Shown here: piece by piece, positions 34,037 through 43,372 of the stretch
How the letters are laid out: every line of letters begins with the position of its first letter
Numbering within the stretch: the first letter of the stretch is position 1
Assembly: GCF_009870825.1 (NCBI RefSeq)
Contig: NZ_WTWY01000001.1
Coordinates: 434,001 to 498,000 of the forward strand
Direction of reading: 5' to 3'
DNA from: Paenibacillus sp. USDA918EY
GTDB taxonomy: Bacteria > Bacillota > Bacilli > Paenibacillales > Paenibacillaceae
Length of the DNA stretch: 64,000 nt
Made by a program: the position numbers and the translations under genes
The notes under the pieces: model-generated
What the model was told of the DNA's origin: nothing
What the model saw: only the letters and a program-made list of their open reading frames with translations
Databases searched by the model: none

Positions 34037-37000
34037 TTGCGTCGGATTTCATTATTATTGTTAATCATGACGATTATCGTTGGAAGCTATAATTTTAATG
34101 CGGCAGTGTCTGAAGCATCAGGAGGACAGTATGTGTATGAAGCTGAAGACATGACCTTAACAAACTTCACGACTGATACCTGGACTTACATGAATTATGT
34201 CAATCATCAACCCATCGAAAAGATGACATTTATTCAAGGTGCTCTGGGCAAAACAAGTACCGCAAGTTTCGTATTTAACGGAACGCCCGGTACTTATGAT
34301 ATCCTTACCCGATACATCGGCCAGGTTCAGAATGGAGTCAGCTATTCCATCACCGTCAACGGCATCACTGCCGATCAATGGGGCTCTTCGCAAAGAAACG
34401 GCACGGATTATACGGATCCAAGAGACATTGATAATCATACGACCAGTAAGTTGACGCTAAAGCCAGGAGACGTCATGAAGCTAACGGCCGTCTCTACTAA
34501 AGAAATCGCGCGTGTTGACCGCTTGACCGTTCAAACTTACCAAGGACCTCCTGCAAGTACTCTGACAATCGACTCCCCGAATGCAGTGCTGAACGATGGT
34601 TTTAACTGGGCCAAAAACAGAGCCCTTGGACTCACGTTCTACCCAGGCAACCCGATGCTCGGTCACGAGTCGGAGTGGTGGCGCCTTTCCGATTCCACGC
34701 ATGCCTCGATCGTTCCCGGATATTGGGGTGCCTATTTGAACCGCGAAAGCTTCTACAACCGGGATATATCCCATCAGTCCGACGGGGGACATCTATTAGG
34801 CCTGGATGATGAAACCTTTAACATGATGAAAACTTTCGCCGCATCGTCCACCCGCCCTGGACAGGATGGTTGGCCGTTGTGGGCACATAGCTCGTATGGA
34901 CTTATGTACTATATGGACGGTACAGGTTTTAGGGAATTGCCTTCACCTTTTGACGTCATGCACAAGTCATATCAGCAATATCTTTGGACGGGAGATTCCC
35001 GATGGATAAACGATCCAATCTTGTCAGCGTATTACGATTCAACTGTAGGTCCATTCCTTTCCGATCATGGCGTCGTTTGGAATGATGCCGATCCGTCGCA
35101 AGAACAGCCCGTAGTCAAAATGAAACCAGGGGAATATACGCCTACGTATTACGAATTCATTACGGACAATTTTGTGTCTGCCGGCGATTCGCTTGCACTC
35201 GAATACCAATCCTTATTGGCTTATTCTGAAATATTGAAGGCCAAGGGCGATTCGGGAGGCAGCACACTTTGGAAAAACAGGGCGCAGCGTTTAAAAGACT
35301 ATTATGAGGCGCATTGGTATGATCCATCCACCGGACATTATATCCGCGGTTTCGATGCGAAGGGAGGCTTTAAAAGCGACTGGGGGCATGAGGCCAGCAT
35401 GTTCGTTCCATTGAAAGGTCTGGGCGATTTCGGACCGAGAACCACTGCCTTTTTGGATTACATCAGCGCAAAAGATGGCGACCTGAATGTCGAAGCCACG
35501 ACCTATTTGCCCGAAATGTATTACAACTATAACCGGTCTTCGGAAGGCTGGTACTGGCTAAGCAAAATCATGAAAGAAAAGGATACTTATCCTGAGGTTT
35601 CCTTTACCGCGTTAAGCAATACGATTATCGGCATGATGGGCGTACAGCCGGATGCCCCTGCAAACAAAGTGTCCACCATATCGCGTCTGACCGATGATGT
35701 GCCGTGGGTGGAGATCAATCATATCAAGGTCGGGTCAAATGACTTGAAATTAAAACATAACGGGCTAACAAACTCTACGCTAACCAATAATTCAGGAGGC
35801 ACGATGACGTGGGAAGCCCAGTTTTATGGGACATATTCGTTGCTGAACGTAAACGGGAAAACGGTCGTTCCGAAAACAAAAACGTTGTACGGCCAGCCCA
35901 TTTCTTATGTCGATGTACAGGTAAACAGCGGAGAAACATGCAATGCGGGTCCCGAAACCGTTGATAATACCGCTCCGACAGCCCCAACCAACTTAACGGC
36001 AAGCGATTTAACCGCAACATCCGTCAAGCTAAGTTGGACGGCATCCGAAGATAACGTCGGAGTCATCGGTTATAATGTCTATAATGGGTCAACGCTCATT
36101 GGAAGCTCAACTTCTACTAGTTACACCGTTACAGGTCTGGTTGCAGGTGGAGAGACCTATACTTTCACCGTTAAAGCCAAGGATGTGGCAGGCAACGAGT
36201 CCGTCGCCAGCAATGCGGTGAATGTAACGACGCCGATCACGCCGGAAATATATGTGAGCGACCTGAAATGGGTATCCGCGAATGCGGGTTGGGGAACGGT
36301 GCAAAAGGACAAAAGCGTGGGCGAGAATACGATCAGCCTTAAGGGAAAAACCTATGCCAAAGGCATTGGAACGCATGCGGCAAGCACCATAGTCTATAAT
36401 CTCAACGGGCGTTATGCGAGATTCCAATCGGATGTCGGGGTGGACGATGAGGTTGGTACGAATTCAACCGTCGTGTTTCAGGTATGGGCGGACGGCAGCA
36501 AAATATTCGACAGCGGCATCATGAACAATGCCAGCGTTCCCCAATCCATAGACGTCAGCGTAGCCGGTGTGAACGAATTGATGTTGACCGTAACCGATGC
36601 AGGCGACGGCATCAACAGCGACCATGCGGATTGGGCCGATGCCAGGCTTTTACGGAGCAGCGCCGATACACAAGCTCCGACGGCACCAGCCAATCTGGCT
36701 GCGAGCAATGTAACCGAAAACAGCGTGGACTTAAATTGGTCGGCATCTGACGACAATGTAGGGATAACGGATTATCTGATATACAATGGAACGACTTTAG
36801 CAGGCACTTCCGAAACGACAAGCTTTCATGTTGAAGGGCTGGCCCCAGCTACACCCTATAGCTTCACCGTCAAAGCAAAGGATGCAGCCGGTAACGTATC
36901 ATTGCCAAGCAATGTGGTAAATGTCACTACCCGCGACCCGCAGCAGCAGACACCCGTTTATGTGAGCGACCTTGCCTGGAAGTCAGCGACAACAGGCTGG

Positions 37001-37363
37001 GAAACGGTACAAAAGGATAAAAGCGTGGGCGGGAATACGATTAGCCTAAAGGGAAAAACATATACCAAAGGAATCGGAACGCATGCTTTAAGCAATATAA
37101 CGTACAATCTGAACGGGAAATATACGAGATTCCGGTCGGATGTCGGGGTGGACGATGAAGTTGGAGCGAATTCAAGCATCGTGTTTCAGGTATGGGCAGA
37201 CGGCAGCAAAATATTCGACAGCGGCATCATGAATAATGCCAGCGGCCCTCAAGCGATAGACGTAAGCGTAAACGGTGTGAACGAACTGGTGCTGACGGTA
37301 ACCGACGCAGGCGACGGCATCAACAGCGACCATGCGGATTGGGCCGATGCCAGGCTGCAATAA
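34037..37363 (+). CDS. Secreted modular enzyme: CBM, six-hairpin catalytic core, FN3-NPCBM-FN3-NPCBM
   Basis: A 1108-residue exported protein starting at a TTG 9 bases after AAGGAG. After a signal peptide (about 1-27) comes a CBM6/35-like beta-sandwich (YVYEAEDMTL, about 30-165), then a catalytic-type alpha/alpha region (about 175-620) with RDISHQSDGGHLLGL, GDSLALEYQSL and YPEVSFTALSNTIIGMMGVQP. The tail is FN3 (about 640-727), NPCBM (735-872), FN3 (878-966) and NPCBM (973-1108). The core is clearly homologous to the cytosolic protein at 43373. I do not recognise a named glycoside hydrolase family. NPCBM modules often bind galactose-type sugars, which agrees with the alpha-galactosidase gene nearby. 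It should cut a polymer outside the cell. Confidence 0.8.
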   Translation: MRRISLLLLIMTIIVGSYNFNAAVSEASGGQYVYEAEDMTLTNFTTDTWTYMNYVNHQPIEKMTFIQGALGKTSTASFVFNGTPGTYDILTRYIGQVQNGVSYSITVNGITADQWGSSQRNGTDYTDPRDIDNHTTSKLTLKPGDVMKLTAVSTKEIARVDRLTVQTYQGPPASTLTIDSPNAVLNDGFNWAKNRALGLTFYPGNPMLGHESEWWRLSDSTHASIVPGYWGAYLNRESFYNRDISHQSDGGHLLGLDDETFNMMKTFAASSTRPGQDGWPLWAHSSYGLMYYMDGTGFRELPSPFDVMHKSYQQYLWTGDSRWINDPILSAYYDSTVGPFLSDHGVVWNDADPSQEQPVVKMKPGEYTPTYYEFITDNFVSAGDSLALEYQSLLAYSEILKAKGDSGGSTLWKNRAQRLKDYYEAHWYDPSTGHYIRGFDAKGGFKSDWGHEASMFVPLKGLGDFGPRTTAFLDYISAKDGDLNVEATTYLPEMYYNYNRSSEGWYWLSKIMKEKDTYPEVSFTALSNTIIGMMGVQPDAPANKVSTISRLTDDVPWVEINHIKVGSNDLKLKHNGLTNSTLTNNSGGTMTWEAQFYGTYSLLNVNGKTVVPKTKTLYGQPISYVDVQVNSGETCNAGPETVDNTAPTAPTNLTASDLTATSVKLSWTASEDNVGVIGYNVYNGSTLIGSSTSTSYTVTGLVAGGETYTFTVKAKDVAGNESVASNAVNVTTPITPEIYVSDLKWVSANAGWGTVQKDKSVGENTISLKGKTYAKGIGTHAASTIVYNLNGRYARFQSDVGVDDEVGTNSTVVFQVWADGSKIFDSGIMNNASVPQSIDVSVAGVNELMLTVTDAGDGINSDHADWADARLLRSSADTQAPTAPANLAASNVTENSVDLNWSASDDNVGITDYLIYNGTTLAGTSETTSFHVEGLAPATPYSFTVKAKDAAGNVSLPSNVVNVTTRDPQQQTPVYVSDLAWKSATTGWETVQKDKSVGGNTISLKGKTYTKGIGTHALSNITYNLNGKYTRFRSDVGVDDEVGANSSIVFQVWADGSKIFDSGIMNNASGPQAIDVSVNGVNELVLTVTDAGDGINSDHADWADARLQ

Positions 37364-37424
37364 GGAAGCAAAAGACGGGTTTGATATTTCAAAAGACATG
37401 GTGTTCCACTTATAGGTAAACAAG

Positions 37425-37462
37425 CAAAAAAAACCAACAACTCCGAGTTGTTGGTTTTTTTG
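37425..37462 (+). terminator. Terminator after the secreted modular enzyme
   Basis: AAAACCAACAACTC CG GAGTTGTTGG followed by a run of T gives a near-perfect stem with T tract, about 60 bp after the stop. Confidence 0.9.
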
Positions 37463-37543
37463 TTTGAATGAACGAGAAAGGCCGTAAGCAGAACCCGTTG
37501 TACCTGATAAAAGTCTATTGCAATAAATATTGATGTGATAATA

Positions 37544-37800
37544 TTTAGTAAAATATAATAATTAATTTAGTAAATAATTTGGAGTGGAGCTGTTGGAATT
37601 TATAAGCGTAAACTGAACTTACTAGAAAGGTTGTCGCTATGTTCGATCATCATTCGAAAACAATGCTAGTTTAGGCAACGATATTTTATTTTATTAATCC
37701 ATAATTCCTATTGATTATGCGAAATGGTGATGGTAAAATAACCTAAGTAAATTTACTAAAAATATTGAATTTATTATCTTGTGTTTAGTAAATTTATTGA
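37544..37800. promoter_or_regulatory. Four TTTAGTAAA-type operator repeats before the second importer
   Basis: TTTAGTAAA occurs at 37544 and 37566, the palindrome AGTAAATTTACT at 37746-37757 with AAA after it, and TTTAGTAAATTTA at 37784. The full ideal site would be TTTAGTAAATTTACTAAA. The copies lie 115-370 bp before the LplA-type binding protein in a 551-bp gap that has no gene (37463-37914). The pattern resembles operators of ROK/XylR-type or LacI-type sugar repressors; the two local LacI proteins are candidates. Confidence 0.6.
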
Positions 37801-37881
37801 AGTGTAATACATTCGTAAGATGGGGTGATGTCCGCACAGTACATATGAATTGCGTTGCAGTATTTACTCTAACAATAGTTT

Positions 37882-37895
37882 TGTAAGCGGATTCA
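37882..37895. promoter_or_regulatory. cre-like box just before the second importer
   Basis: TGTAAGCGGATTCA shares TGTAAGCG with the box at 33856 and fits the CcpA site at most positions. It lies 20 bp before the GTG start, where binding would block transcription elongation or initiation. Confidence 0.45.
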
Positions 37896-37914
37896 AATTG
37901 AGGGGGGTCAACCT

Positions 37915-39585
37915 GTGAAGAAATCCTTGATGCTGTTATTTACCGTTATTTTTTCATTGTCAGCGCTTGCCGGATGCGGCGGATCAAAGCCGGAACAGGA
38001 AGCCGATGGAAACAAGCAGACCGACACGGGCCAGAAGACTGAAAAAAAAGTCAATGAGTTCGGTTGGGAGGTTCCCGAAAAAACGATCGAGATCAATTTC
38101 TATTCCGGACAGGATAATCCGGATAAAGTCAACAAATACCAGGCGGGGCTTCAGAAGTACATTCTCGAGAAGTTCAACGTAAAACTGAACAATATCGTAT
38201 ACGATGTGGATCAAAAAGAAAAATTGAACCTCATGCTTGCAAGCGGCGATTACCCCGAGGTGATTACGGGTTTGAGCGAGTCTCAGGCGCAGCAGTGGGT
38301 CAACCAAGGCAAGGCAGTGGAAATCGGACAATATATGGACCAGTACGGCGGCAACATCAAGTCTCAGCTGGAGCCATGGTTCAAATCGTATTTTAGTCAA
38401 GACGGCAAGCTTTACATGCTGCCTAAGTTTTGGGGAATGCTGCCGATCCCGGATTTTTCGGCACATATTCGGAATGATTGGTATACGGCCATGGGATCGC
38501 CGAAATTTGAAACGCCCGAGCAATATTATGACATTTTGAAGCAAATGCAGGCTGCGCATCCGAAGAACGCAAAAGGCGAAAAAACGTATGCGCTTTCAGG
38601 AATAGCGCCCGTTACAACGAATATGGTACCGACGCTTGCCGGTATGTGGGGACTTCAGAACGGTTATAAAGTCAGTCCGGAAGGAGATATGACTCATTGG
38701 GTAAATACGCAGGAAGGCCTCGAGCTTACGAAATTCATGAATCAAATTTACCGTGACGGATTGCTTGATCCAGATACGTTCGTTAACAAATTCGATGAAT
38801 GGAAGGCGAAATTCTCTTCTGAACGTATCATGGGACACATCGGATGGTGGTGGCAGTCGTGGAACGCGGGGCATGAAGTATGGCAGAAAACGAATAAGGA
38901 TTGGAAAGAAGACCAGCGATACGTGCAGGTGGCCTTGAAAGCTGATGGTGTAGAAAAAGCTTTCTTGTCCCCGAAAAATGCACGCGGCGGCACGTTCACG
39001 ATTATTACGGACAAGGCGAAACATCCGGAGGATATCGTCAAATGGATGAACTTTTCGATTACGGATATGGGGACTCGCCTGATTGGTTGGGGTGCCCCGA
39101 ATCAGCCTGATTCGGTCTGGAAGTTCGAAAATGGCAAATGGAGTTGGGTAGAGGAAGCCAAGCAAGCGATTATAAATGCAACATGGAATTACGAGAAAAC
39201 CGATATGCTGGGTCAGGTGTATTTGATGTTGGTTGAAGGCCAAGGGACCATGAAGGACGACGGCAAGAGTACCCTCTGGTTCGACCAGAACTTCAATAAT
39301 GAAGCCAAGTGGAAGAAAATCATGAACGATAACTTGAAGGATACGATCTACGATAACTCGATGGGCTCGATTACGATCCCGGCGAATGATCCGCTTCTCA
39401 TCACGAAGCAGCAAATCGACGACCAGTTAGAAACGCTGTGGGCAAAAGCCGTCATGAGCAAAACGGAGGATGAGATGACGAAAAACTTTAATGATATGAA
39501 GGAAAAACTGAATAGCGCTGGACTGCATGACATCGAGAAATACAGATCCGACGTGTATAAAGATCGCATGAAGAACTGGAAATAA
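37915..39585 (+). CDS. LplA-type extracellular solute-binding lipoprotein
   Basis: A 556-residue binding protein, longer than the family 1 norm, as is usual for the LplA/YtcQ group. The signal peptide ends in LSALAGCGG (lipobox Cys about 21). The mature part has a charged Lys/Glu/Asp linker and then WEVPEKTIEINFYSGQDNP and LMLASGDYPEVITG, the hallmark of this class. It starts at a GTG with GAGGGGGG upstream. Four operator repeats and a cre-like box precede it. It delivers an oligosaccharide to the two permeases that follow. Whether its ligand differs from that of the first importer cannot be told. Confidence 0.9.
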   Translation: MKKSLMLLFTVIFSLSALAGCGGSKPEQEADGNKQTDTGQKTEKKVNEFGWEVPEKTIEINFYSGQDNPDKVNKYQAGLQKYILEKFNVKLNNIVYDVDQKEKLNLMLASGDYPEVITGLSESQAQQWVNQGKAVEIGQYMDQYGGNIKSQLEPWFKSYFSQDGKLYMLPKFWGMLPIPDFSAHIRNDWYTAMGSPKFETPEQYYDILKQMQAAHPKNAKGEKTYALSGIAPVTTNMVPTLAGMWGLQNGYKVSPEGDMTHWVNTQEGLELTKFMNQIYRDGLLDPDTFVNKFDEWKAKFSSERIMGHIGWWWQSWNAGHEVWQKTNKDWKEDQRYVQVALKADGVEKAFLSPKNARGGTFTIITDKAKHPEDIVKWMNFSITDMGTRLIGWGAPNQPDSVWKFENGKWSWVEEAKQAIINATWNYEKTDMLGQVYLMLVEGQGTMKDDGKSTLWFDQNFNNEAKWKKIMNDNLKDTIYDNSMGSITIPANDPLLITKQQIDDQLETLWAKAVMSKTEDEMTKNFNDMKEKLNSAGLHDIEKYRSDVYKDRMKNWK

Positions 39586-39596
39586 CGCAAATGAGC

Positions 39597-39621
39597 CGGG
39601 GGGAAGGAAGCCTTCCTCCCG
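39597..39621 (+). terminator. Hairpin between LplA-type gene and permease genes
   Basis: CGGGGGGAAGG pairs with CCTTCCTCCCG around an AAG loop, 12 bp after the binding-protein stop. The site parallels the hairpins at 31840 and 51451 and probably limits read-through or protects the upstream message. Confidence 0.6.
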
Positions 39622-39660
39622 TTTCGGAAAATTTTTGACTTTAGAAAGAGGGTGGCCAGG

Positions 39661-40614
39661 ATGAACGCCGGAGTCGTACATACACCAACACAACGAAAAT
39701 CGCGATTCGATCTGATCAAGCGGACCATATATAAGGAGCGCCAGTTGTGGTTGATTAGCATCCCCATGATCGCATGGGTGGTTATCTTTTGTTATTTGCC
39801 GATGTATGGAATCATCATCGCTTTTATGAACTACTTTCCCGGCAAGCCGATACTCGGCAGTGAATGGGTCGGATTTTTGCATTTTAAAACATTTTTCCAC
39901 TCCCCGGATTTTTGGCATGTGCTGCGCAATACGCTGGCAATCAGCGGGCTCGGCATCGTATTCGGCTTTACGGCGCCCATCGTATTGGCCCTGCTGCTCA
40001 ATGAACTGCGGGGAAGAATCTTCAAGCGCTTTGTTCAGACCGTATCGTATTTGCCGCACTTTATTTCGTGGGTTGTCGTAGCCAGCATTTTATTTGCCAC
40101 GCTGGGCAACGAAGGATTCATGAATGACATGCTGATGCGTCTCGGTTTGATCGACAAGCCGATCGCCTTCCTTGGCGAAGGTAAATACTTTTGGGGCGTG
40201 CTGACCACAACGAATATATGGAAGGATGTCGGCTGGTCCACGATTATATATTTATCCGCGATCGCCGGTGTGGATTCCGAACTGTTTGATGCGGGTAAAG
40301 TGGACGGTCTAGGCAGGTTCGGTATGGTGTGGCATATCATATTGCCAAGCATTCGTCCGACCATCGTATTGTTGTTTATTCTTGGGATCGGCGGCATTTT
40401 GAATGCGGGTTTCGAGCAGCAGTTGCTGATCGGCAACTCGCAAACGAGAGAATACCACGAAGTTATCGATACGTATGCCTATAAGTACGGAATTCAGTTA
40501 GGCAATTATTCGTACGGCGCAGCAATGTCATTATTGAAAGGCGTCATTTCGCTTGTGCTTGTGCTCGCTGCGAACCGGATCAGTAAAAAAGCGCTGGATA
40601 CTTCGATTTTATAG
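39661..40614 (+). CDS. LplB-type ABC transporter permease
   Basis: A 317-residue membrane subunit with six spans. The opening RQLWLISIPMIAWVVIFCYL and PMYGIIIAFMNYFPGKPILGSEWVGF are typical for LplB/YtcP-group permeases. The EAA loop is SELFDAGKVDGLGRFGMVWHIILPS. Start at the ATG 8 bases after GAGGG; an upstream GTG in frame lies too close. It forms the import channel with the permease at 40629. No ATPase is encoded nearby. Confidence 0.9.
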   Translation: MNAGVVHTPTQRKSRFDLIKRTIYKERQLWLISIPMIAWVVIFCYLPMYGIIIAFMNYFPGKPILGSEWVGFLHFKTFFHSPDFWHVLRNTLAISGLGIVFGFTAPIVLALLLNELRGRIFKRFVQTVSYLPHFISWVVVASILFATLGNEGFMNDMLMRLGLIDKPIAFLGEGKYFWGVLTTTNIWKDVGWSTIIYLSAIAGVDSELFDAGKVDGLGRFGMVWHIILPSIRPTIVLLFILGIGGILNAGFEQQLLIGNSQTREYHEVIDTYAYKYGIQLGNYSYGAAMSLLKGVISLVLVLAANRISKKALDTSIL

Positions 40615-40628
40615 GGAGGCGGACAACC

Positions 40629-41525
40629 GTGAATTCGACAGCAGTAAAGCCCGGCATCGGCAGTCGTATTTTCGATGCGTTTAACATTGTATTTATGATT
40701 GTGTTTATGTTTCTGATGTTGTATCCGTTTGTAAATTTGCTTGCGATCTCCCTGAATGACGGAGTGGATGCCGCTCGAGGCGGTATCTACTTTATTCCCC
40801 GGGTTTTTTCGCTGGATTCCTATATGTTTTTGCTGAATAACGAAAAGCTGTTTTCAGGCTTATGGGTTTCCGTCTTACGTGTGGTTGTCGGAACCGTCAC
40901 CTGTGTATTCATGACCGGACTTCTAGCTTATGTCGTAACGATCCGCAACTTTTCCGGAAGAAAATTTATGCGTATGTTGTTTCTGATCACGATGTATTTC
41001 GGCGGCGGCTTGATTCCTACCTATTTGCTGATGGTCAAGCTCGGACTGACCAATACATTTAACGTATATTGGATACCAGGGCTTCTCAATGCGTATTACA
41101 TGCTCCTAATGGCATCATACATGCAAGGCTTGCCAGAGTCGCTGTTCGAGTCCGCACGTATCGACGGCGCTTCCGAACTGCGCATTTATGCCAGTGTCGT
41201 GATCCCCATTTCCATGCCTGTATTCGCGGCTATTGCCGTGTTCAGCTCGGTAGGCCACTGGAATTCATGGTTTGACGTTATTTTGTACAATTCGAACGGA
41301 AAATGGGATACTCTGCAAACGTATCTTCGCAAACTTCTGCTTGAGGTTGAGGCGCTGCAGCAGATTCAGGACGCGCAGGCCGCTTATTCGAAATATCGCA
41401 ATATATCCAGCAATACGCTGCGCGCTGCCGTAACCATGGTCGTTACGCTGCCGATCGTATGCGTATATCCATTCATGCAAAAATATTTTGTCGGCGGTAT
41501 CACGCTGGGTGCCGTGAAAGGCTAG
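40629..41525 (+). CDS. LplC-type ABC transporter permease
   Basis: The second permease, 298 residues and six spans. It has FMFLMLYPFVNLLAISLNDG near the N-terminus, the YFGGGLIPTYLLM motif of the LplC group, an EAA loop ESLFESARIDGASELRIYASVVIP, and the closing KYFVGGITLGAVKG. The GTG start has GGGAGGCGG upstream and lies 14 bp after permease 1. It leads directly into the glycosidase genes, so import and hydrolysis are likely cotranscribed. Confidence 0.9.
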   Translation: MNSTAVKPGIGSRIFDAFNIVFMIVFMFLMLYPFVNLLAISLNDGVDAARGGIYFIPRVFSLDSYMFLLNNEKLFSGLWVSVLRVVVGTVTCVFMTGLLAYVVTIRNFSGRKFMRMLFLITMYFGGGLIPTYLLMVKLGLTNTFNVYWIPGLLNAYYMLLMASYMQGLPESLFESARIDGASELRIYASVVIPISMPVFAAIAVFSSVGHWNSWFDVILYNSNGKWDTLQTYLRKLLLEVEALQQIQDAQAAYSKYRNISSNTLRAAVTMVVTLPIVCVYPFMQKYFVGGITLGAVKG

Positions 41526-41572
41526 GAAACATGGAATAAGCAAGACGACGAGCAAAAATGGAGGGGACTACT

Positions 41573-43372
41573 GTGAATTTAATAAAGATAGAACAAGGCG
41601 GGTTAAATACCGGAACATATCAATTTTCGGTTCTTGGCGAGGATCATCCGTTTCGCATTATATTGTCATCTCAAAAAGGAAGTGAAGGTATCGAACTGCT
41701 GCATATTCGGATGGAAGCGGATGCTCCGGTGCAGCCGTCGCCCGTTGAAATTGTATGGCATATTCCTGCCGTTGACATTCATGGTTATTGGCATCCTGCC
41801 GCATACCGGAATCGGCGCCTGCATGTGGATTGGGAGCGGGAGCTGATCTCAAAAGCAACCTATTCCGCTCCCGTGGGCTGTCTGTTCAATACGATGGGCC
41901 GGAATCGGTTGACTTTCGCCTATTCCGATGCATTAAACGCGGTTGGAATGTTAGCAGGCGTCCATGAGGAAACGTCGGTCTTCAAGTGTTCGGTGAAGCT
42001 GTTCACGGAGCCGATGGCTCCGATCCGGACGTATGAAGCCGTTCTTCGCCTGGATGCGAGAGATATGCCTTATTATGAGAGTCTCAATGAAGTGCAGCGC
42101 TGGTGGGCATCCCTGCCTGGATTTGAACCGGCTCCTGTTCCGGAAGCGGCAAAGCTGCCCGTATACTCCACTTGGTACAGTTTTCATCAAAATCTGAACC
42201 CCGAGGACATCGAAAGGCAGTGCCGTCTTGCGCAAGATCTCGGATGCGGGATGGTCATTGTCGACGACGGATGGCAAACCGCCGATAACGCCAGAGGGTA
42301 TTCGTATTGCGGGGATTGGCTAGTATGCGAAGAGAAAATTGCCGATATGCGAGCCCATGTCGAACGCGTGCATGCGATCGGCTTGAAATATATGTTATGG
42401 TACTCCGTACCGTTTGTTGGAATGAAAAGCGATGCCTGGCATCGATTCGAACATAAACTGTTGACCGTATTTGAAAATCTTGGTGCGGGCGTGCTTGATC
42501 CAAGATACCCCGAAGTTCGCGAATATACGATCGGGCTTTACGAACAGGCCGTTCGCGATTGGGATCTGGATGGATTCAAGCTGGATTTCGTGGACAGCTT
42601 TTATGCGACGGAAGAGACCAAAGACAAAAGGGATCCCGAGATGGACTTTACTTCCGTACCGGAAGCCGTTGACCGGTTGATGAGCGACGTAATTACAAGA
42701 CTAAAGGCAATCAAACCGGACATCCTGATTGAATTCAGGCAGAACTATATCGGACCACTGATGAAAAAATACGGCAATATGCTTCGGGCCACCGATTGCC
42801 CCAACGATGCGGTCGAGAACCGGATTCGGACGATTGATGTCAGACTTCTCAGCGGCGAAACCGCAGTCCATTCAGATATGATCATGTGGAATCCCGATGA
42901 GCCTTTGGAAAGCGCCGCGCTGCAACTGATCAACGTATTGTTTTCCGTACCGCAAATTTCCGTAAAGCTGGACCAAATCCCGACAGAGCATTTGGAAGTG
43001 GTATCCTTCTGGCTGTCTTTCTGGCGCGAGCATCGCGATGCCTTGATCGAAGGCGATTTTAAACCGGGCAAACCGGATGCGCTGTATGCTACCGTCTGTG
43101 CGGAAACGGCGGAGAAACGGATTATATGCGCATATGATGATATGGTTATCCGCGTGGGCGATCCAATCCCTGAAAGGCTTATTGTCGTGAACGGCACGTT
43201 TCATGCGCGGCTGGTTCTGGAGATCGCCGAAGATATGGGAGCGGCCCAAGTAGAAGTTCGCAACGTCCGTGGCGACGTGGTCGAATCCTACGAGATGAAC
43301 TTCAGCGCAGGCATTCACAGTCTTCAGATTCCGGGTGCCGGTCTTGCCTTGATCAAAAGAGAGGTGAAATGA
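41573..43372 (+). CDS. GH36-like alpha-galactosidase (clan GH-D)
   Basis: A cytosolic glycoside hydrolase of about 599 residues with no signal peptide. The TIM-barrel region begins near VYSTWYSFHQNLN with IVDDGWQT, the clan GH-D substrate motif. The nucleophile is predicted at about D338 in DGFKLDFVDSF and the acid/base at about D435 in VHSDMIMWNP; both contexts fit GH36-like alpha-galactosidases or alpha-N-acetylgalactosaminidases. The N-terminal 190 residues form a beta-sandwich domain and the C-terminus a small beta domain. The GTG at 41573 is preferred, 8 bases after GGAGG; an ATG at 41558 is the alternative. It should remove terminal alpha-linked galactose-type sugars from imported oligosaccharides. 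Confidence 0.82.
   Translation: MNLIKIEQGGLNTGTYQFSVLGEDHPFRIILSSQKGSEGIELLHIRMEADAPVQPSPVEIVWHIPAVDIHGYWHPAAYRNRRLHVDWERELISKATYSAPVGCLFNTMGRNRLTFAYSDALNAVGMLAGVHEETSVFKCSVKLFTEPMAPIRTYEAVLRLDARDMPYYESLNEVQRWWASLPGFEPAPVPEAAKLPVYSTWYSFHQNLNPEDIERQCRLAQDLGCGMVIVDDGWQTADNARGYSYCGDWLVCEEKIADMRAHVERVHAIGLKYMLWYSVPFVGMKSDAWHRFEHKLLTVFENLGAGVLDPRYPEVREYTIGLYEQAVRDWDLDGFKLDFVDSFYATEETKDKRDPEMDFTSVPEAVDRLMSDVITRLKAIKPDILIEFRQNYIGPLMKKYGNMLRATDCPNDAVENRIRTIDVRLLSGETAVHSDMIMWNPDEPLESAALQLINVLFSVPQISVKLDQIPTEHLEVVSFWLSFWREHRDALIEGDFKPGKPDALYATVCAETAEKRIICAYDDMVIRVGDPIPERLIVVNGTFHARLVLEIAEDMGAAQVEVRNVRGDVVESYEMNFSAGIHSLQIPGAGLALIKREVK

Noticed and set aside
38596..39414. 272-codon minus-strand open frame
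   Set aside because: Shadow of the LplA-type binding protein; no start signal and low-complexity translation.
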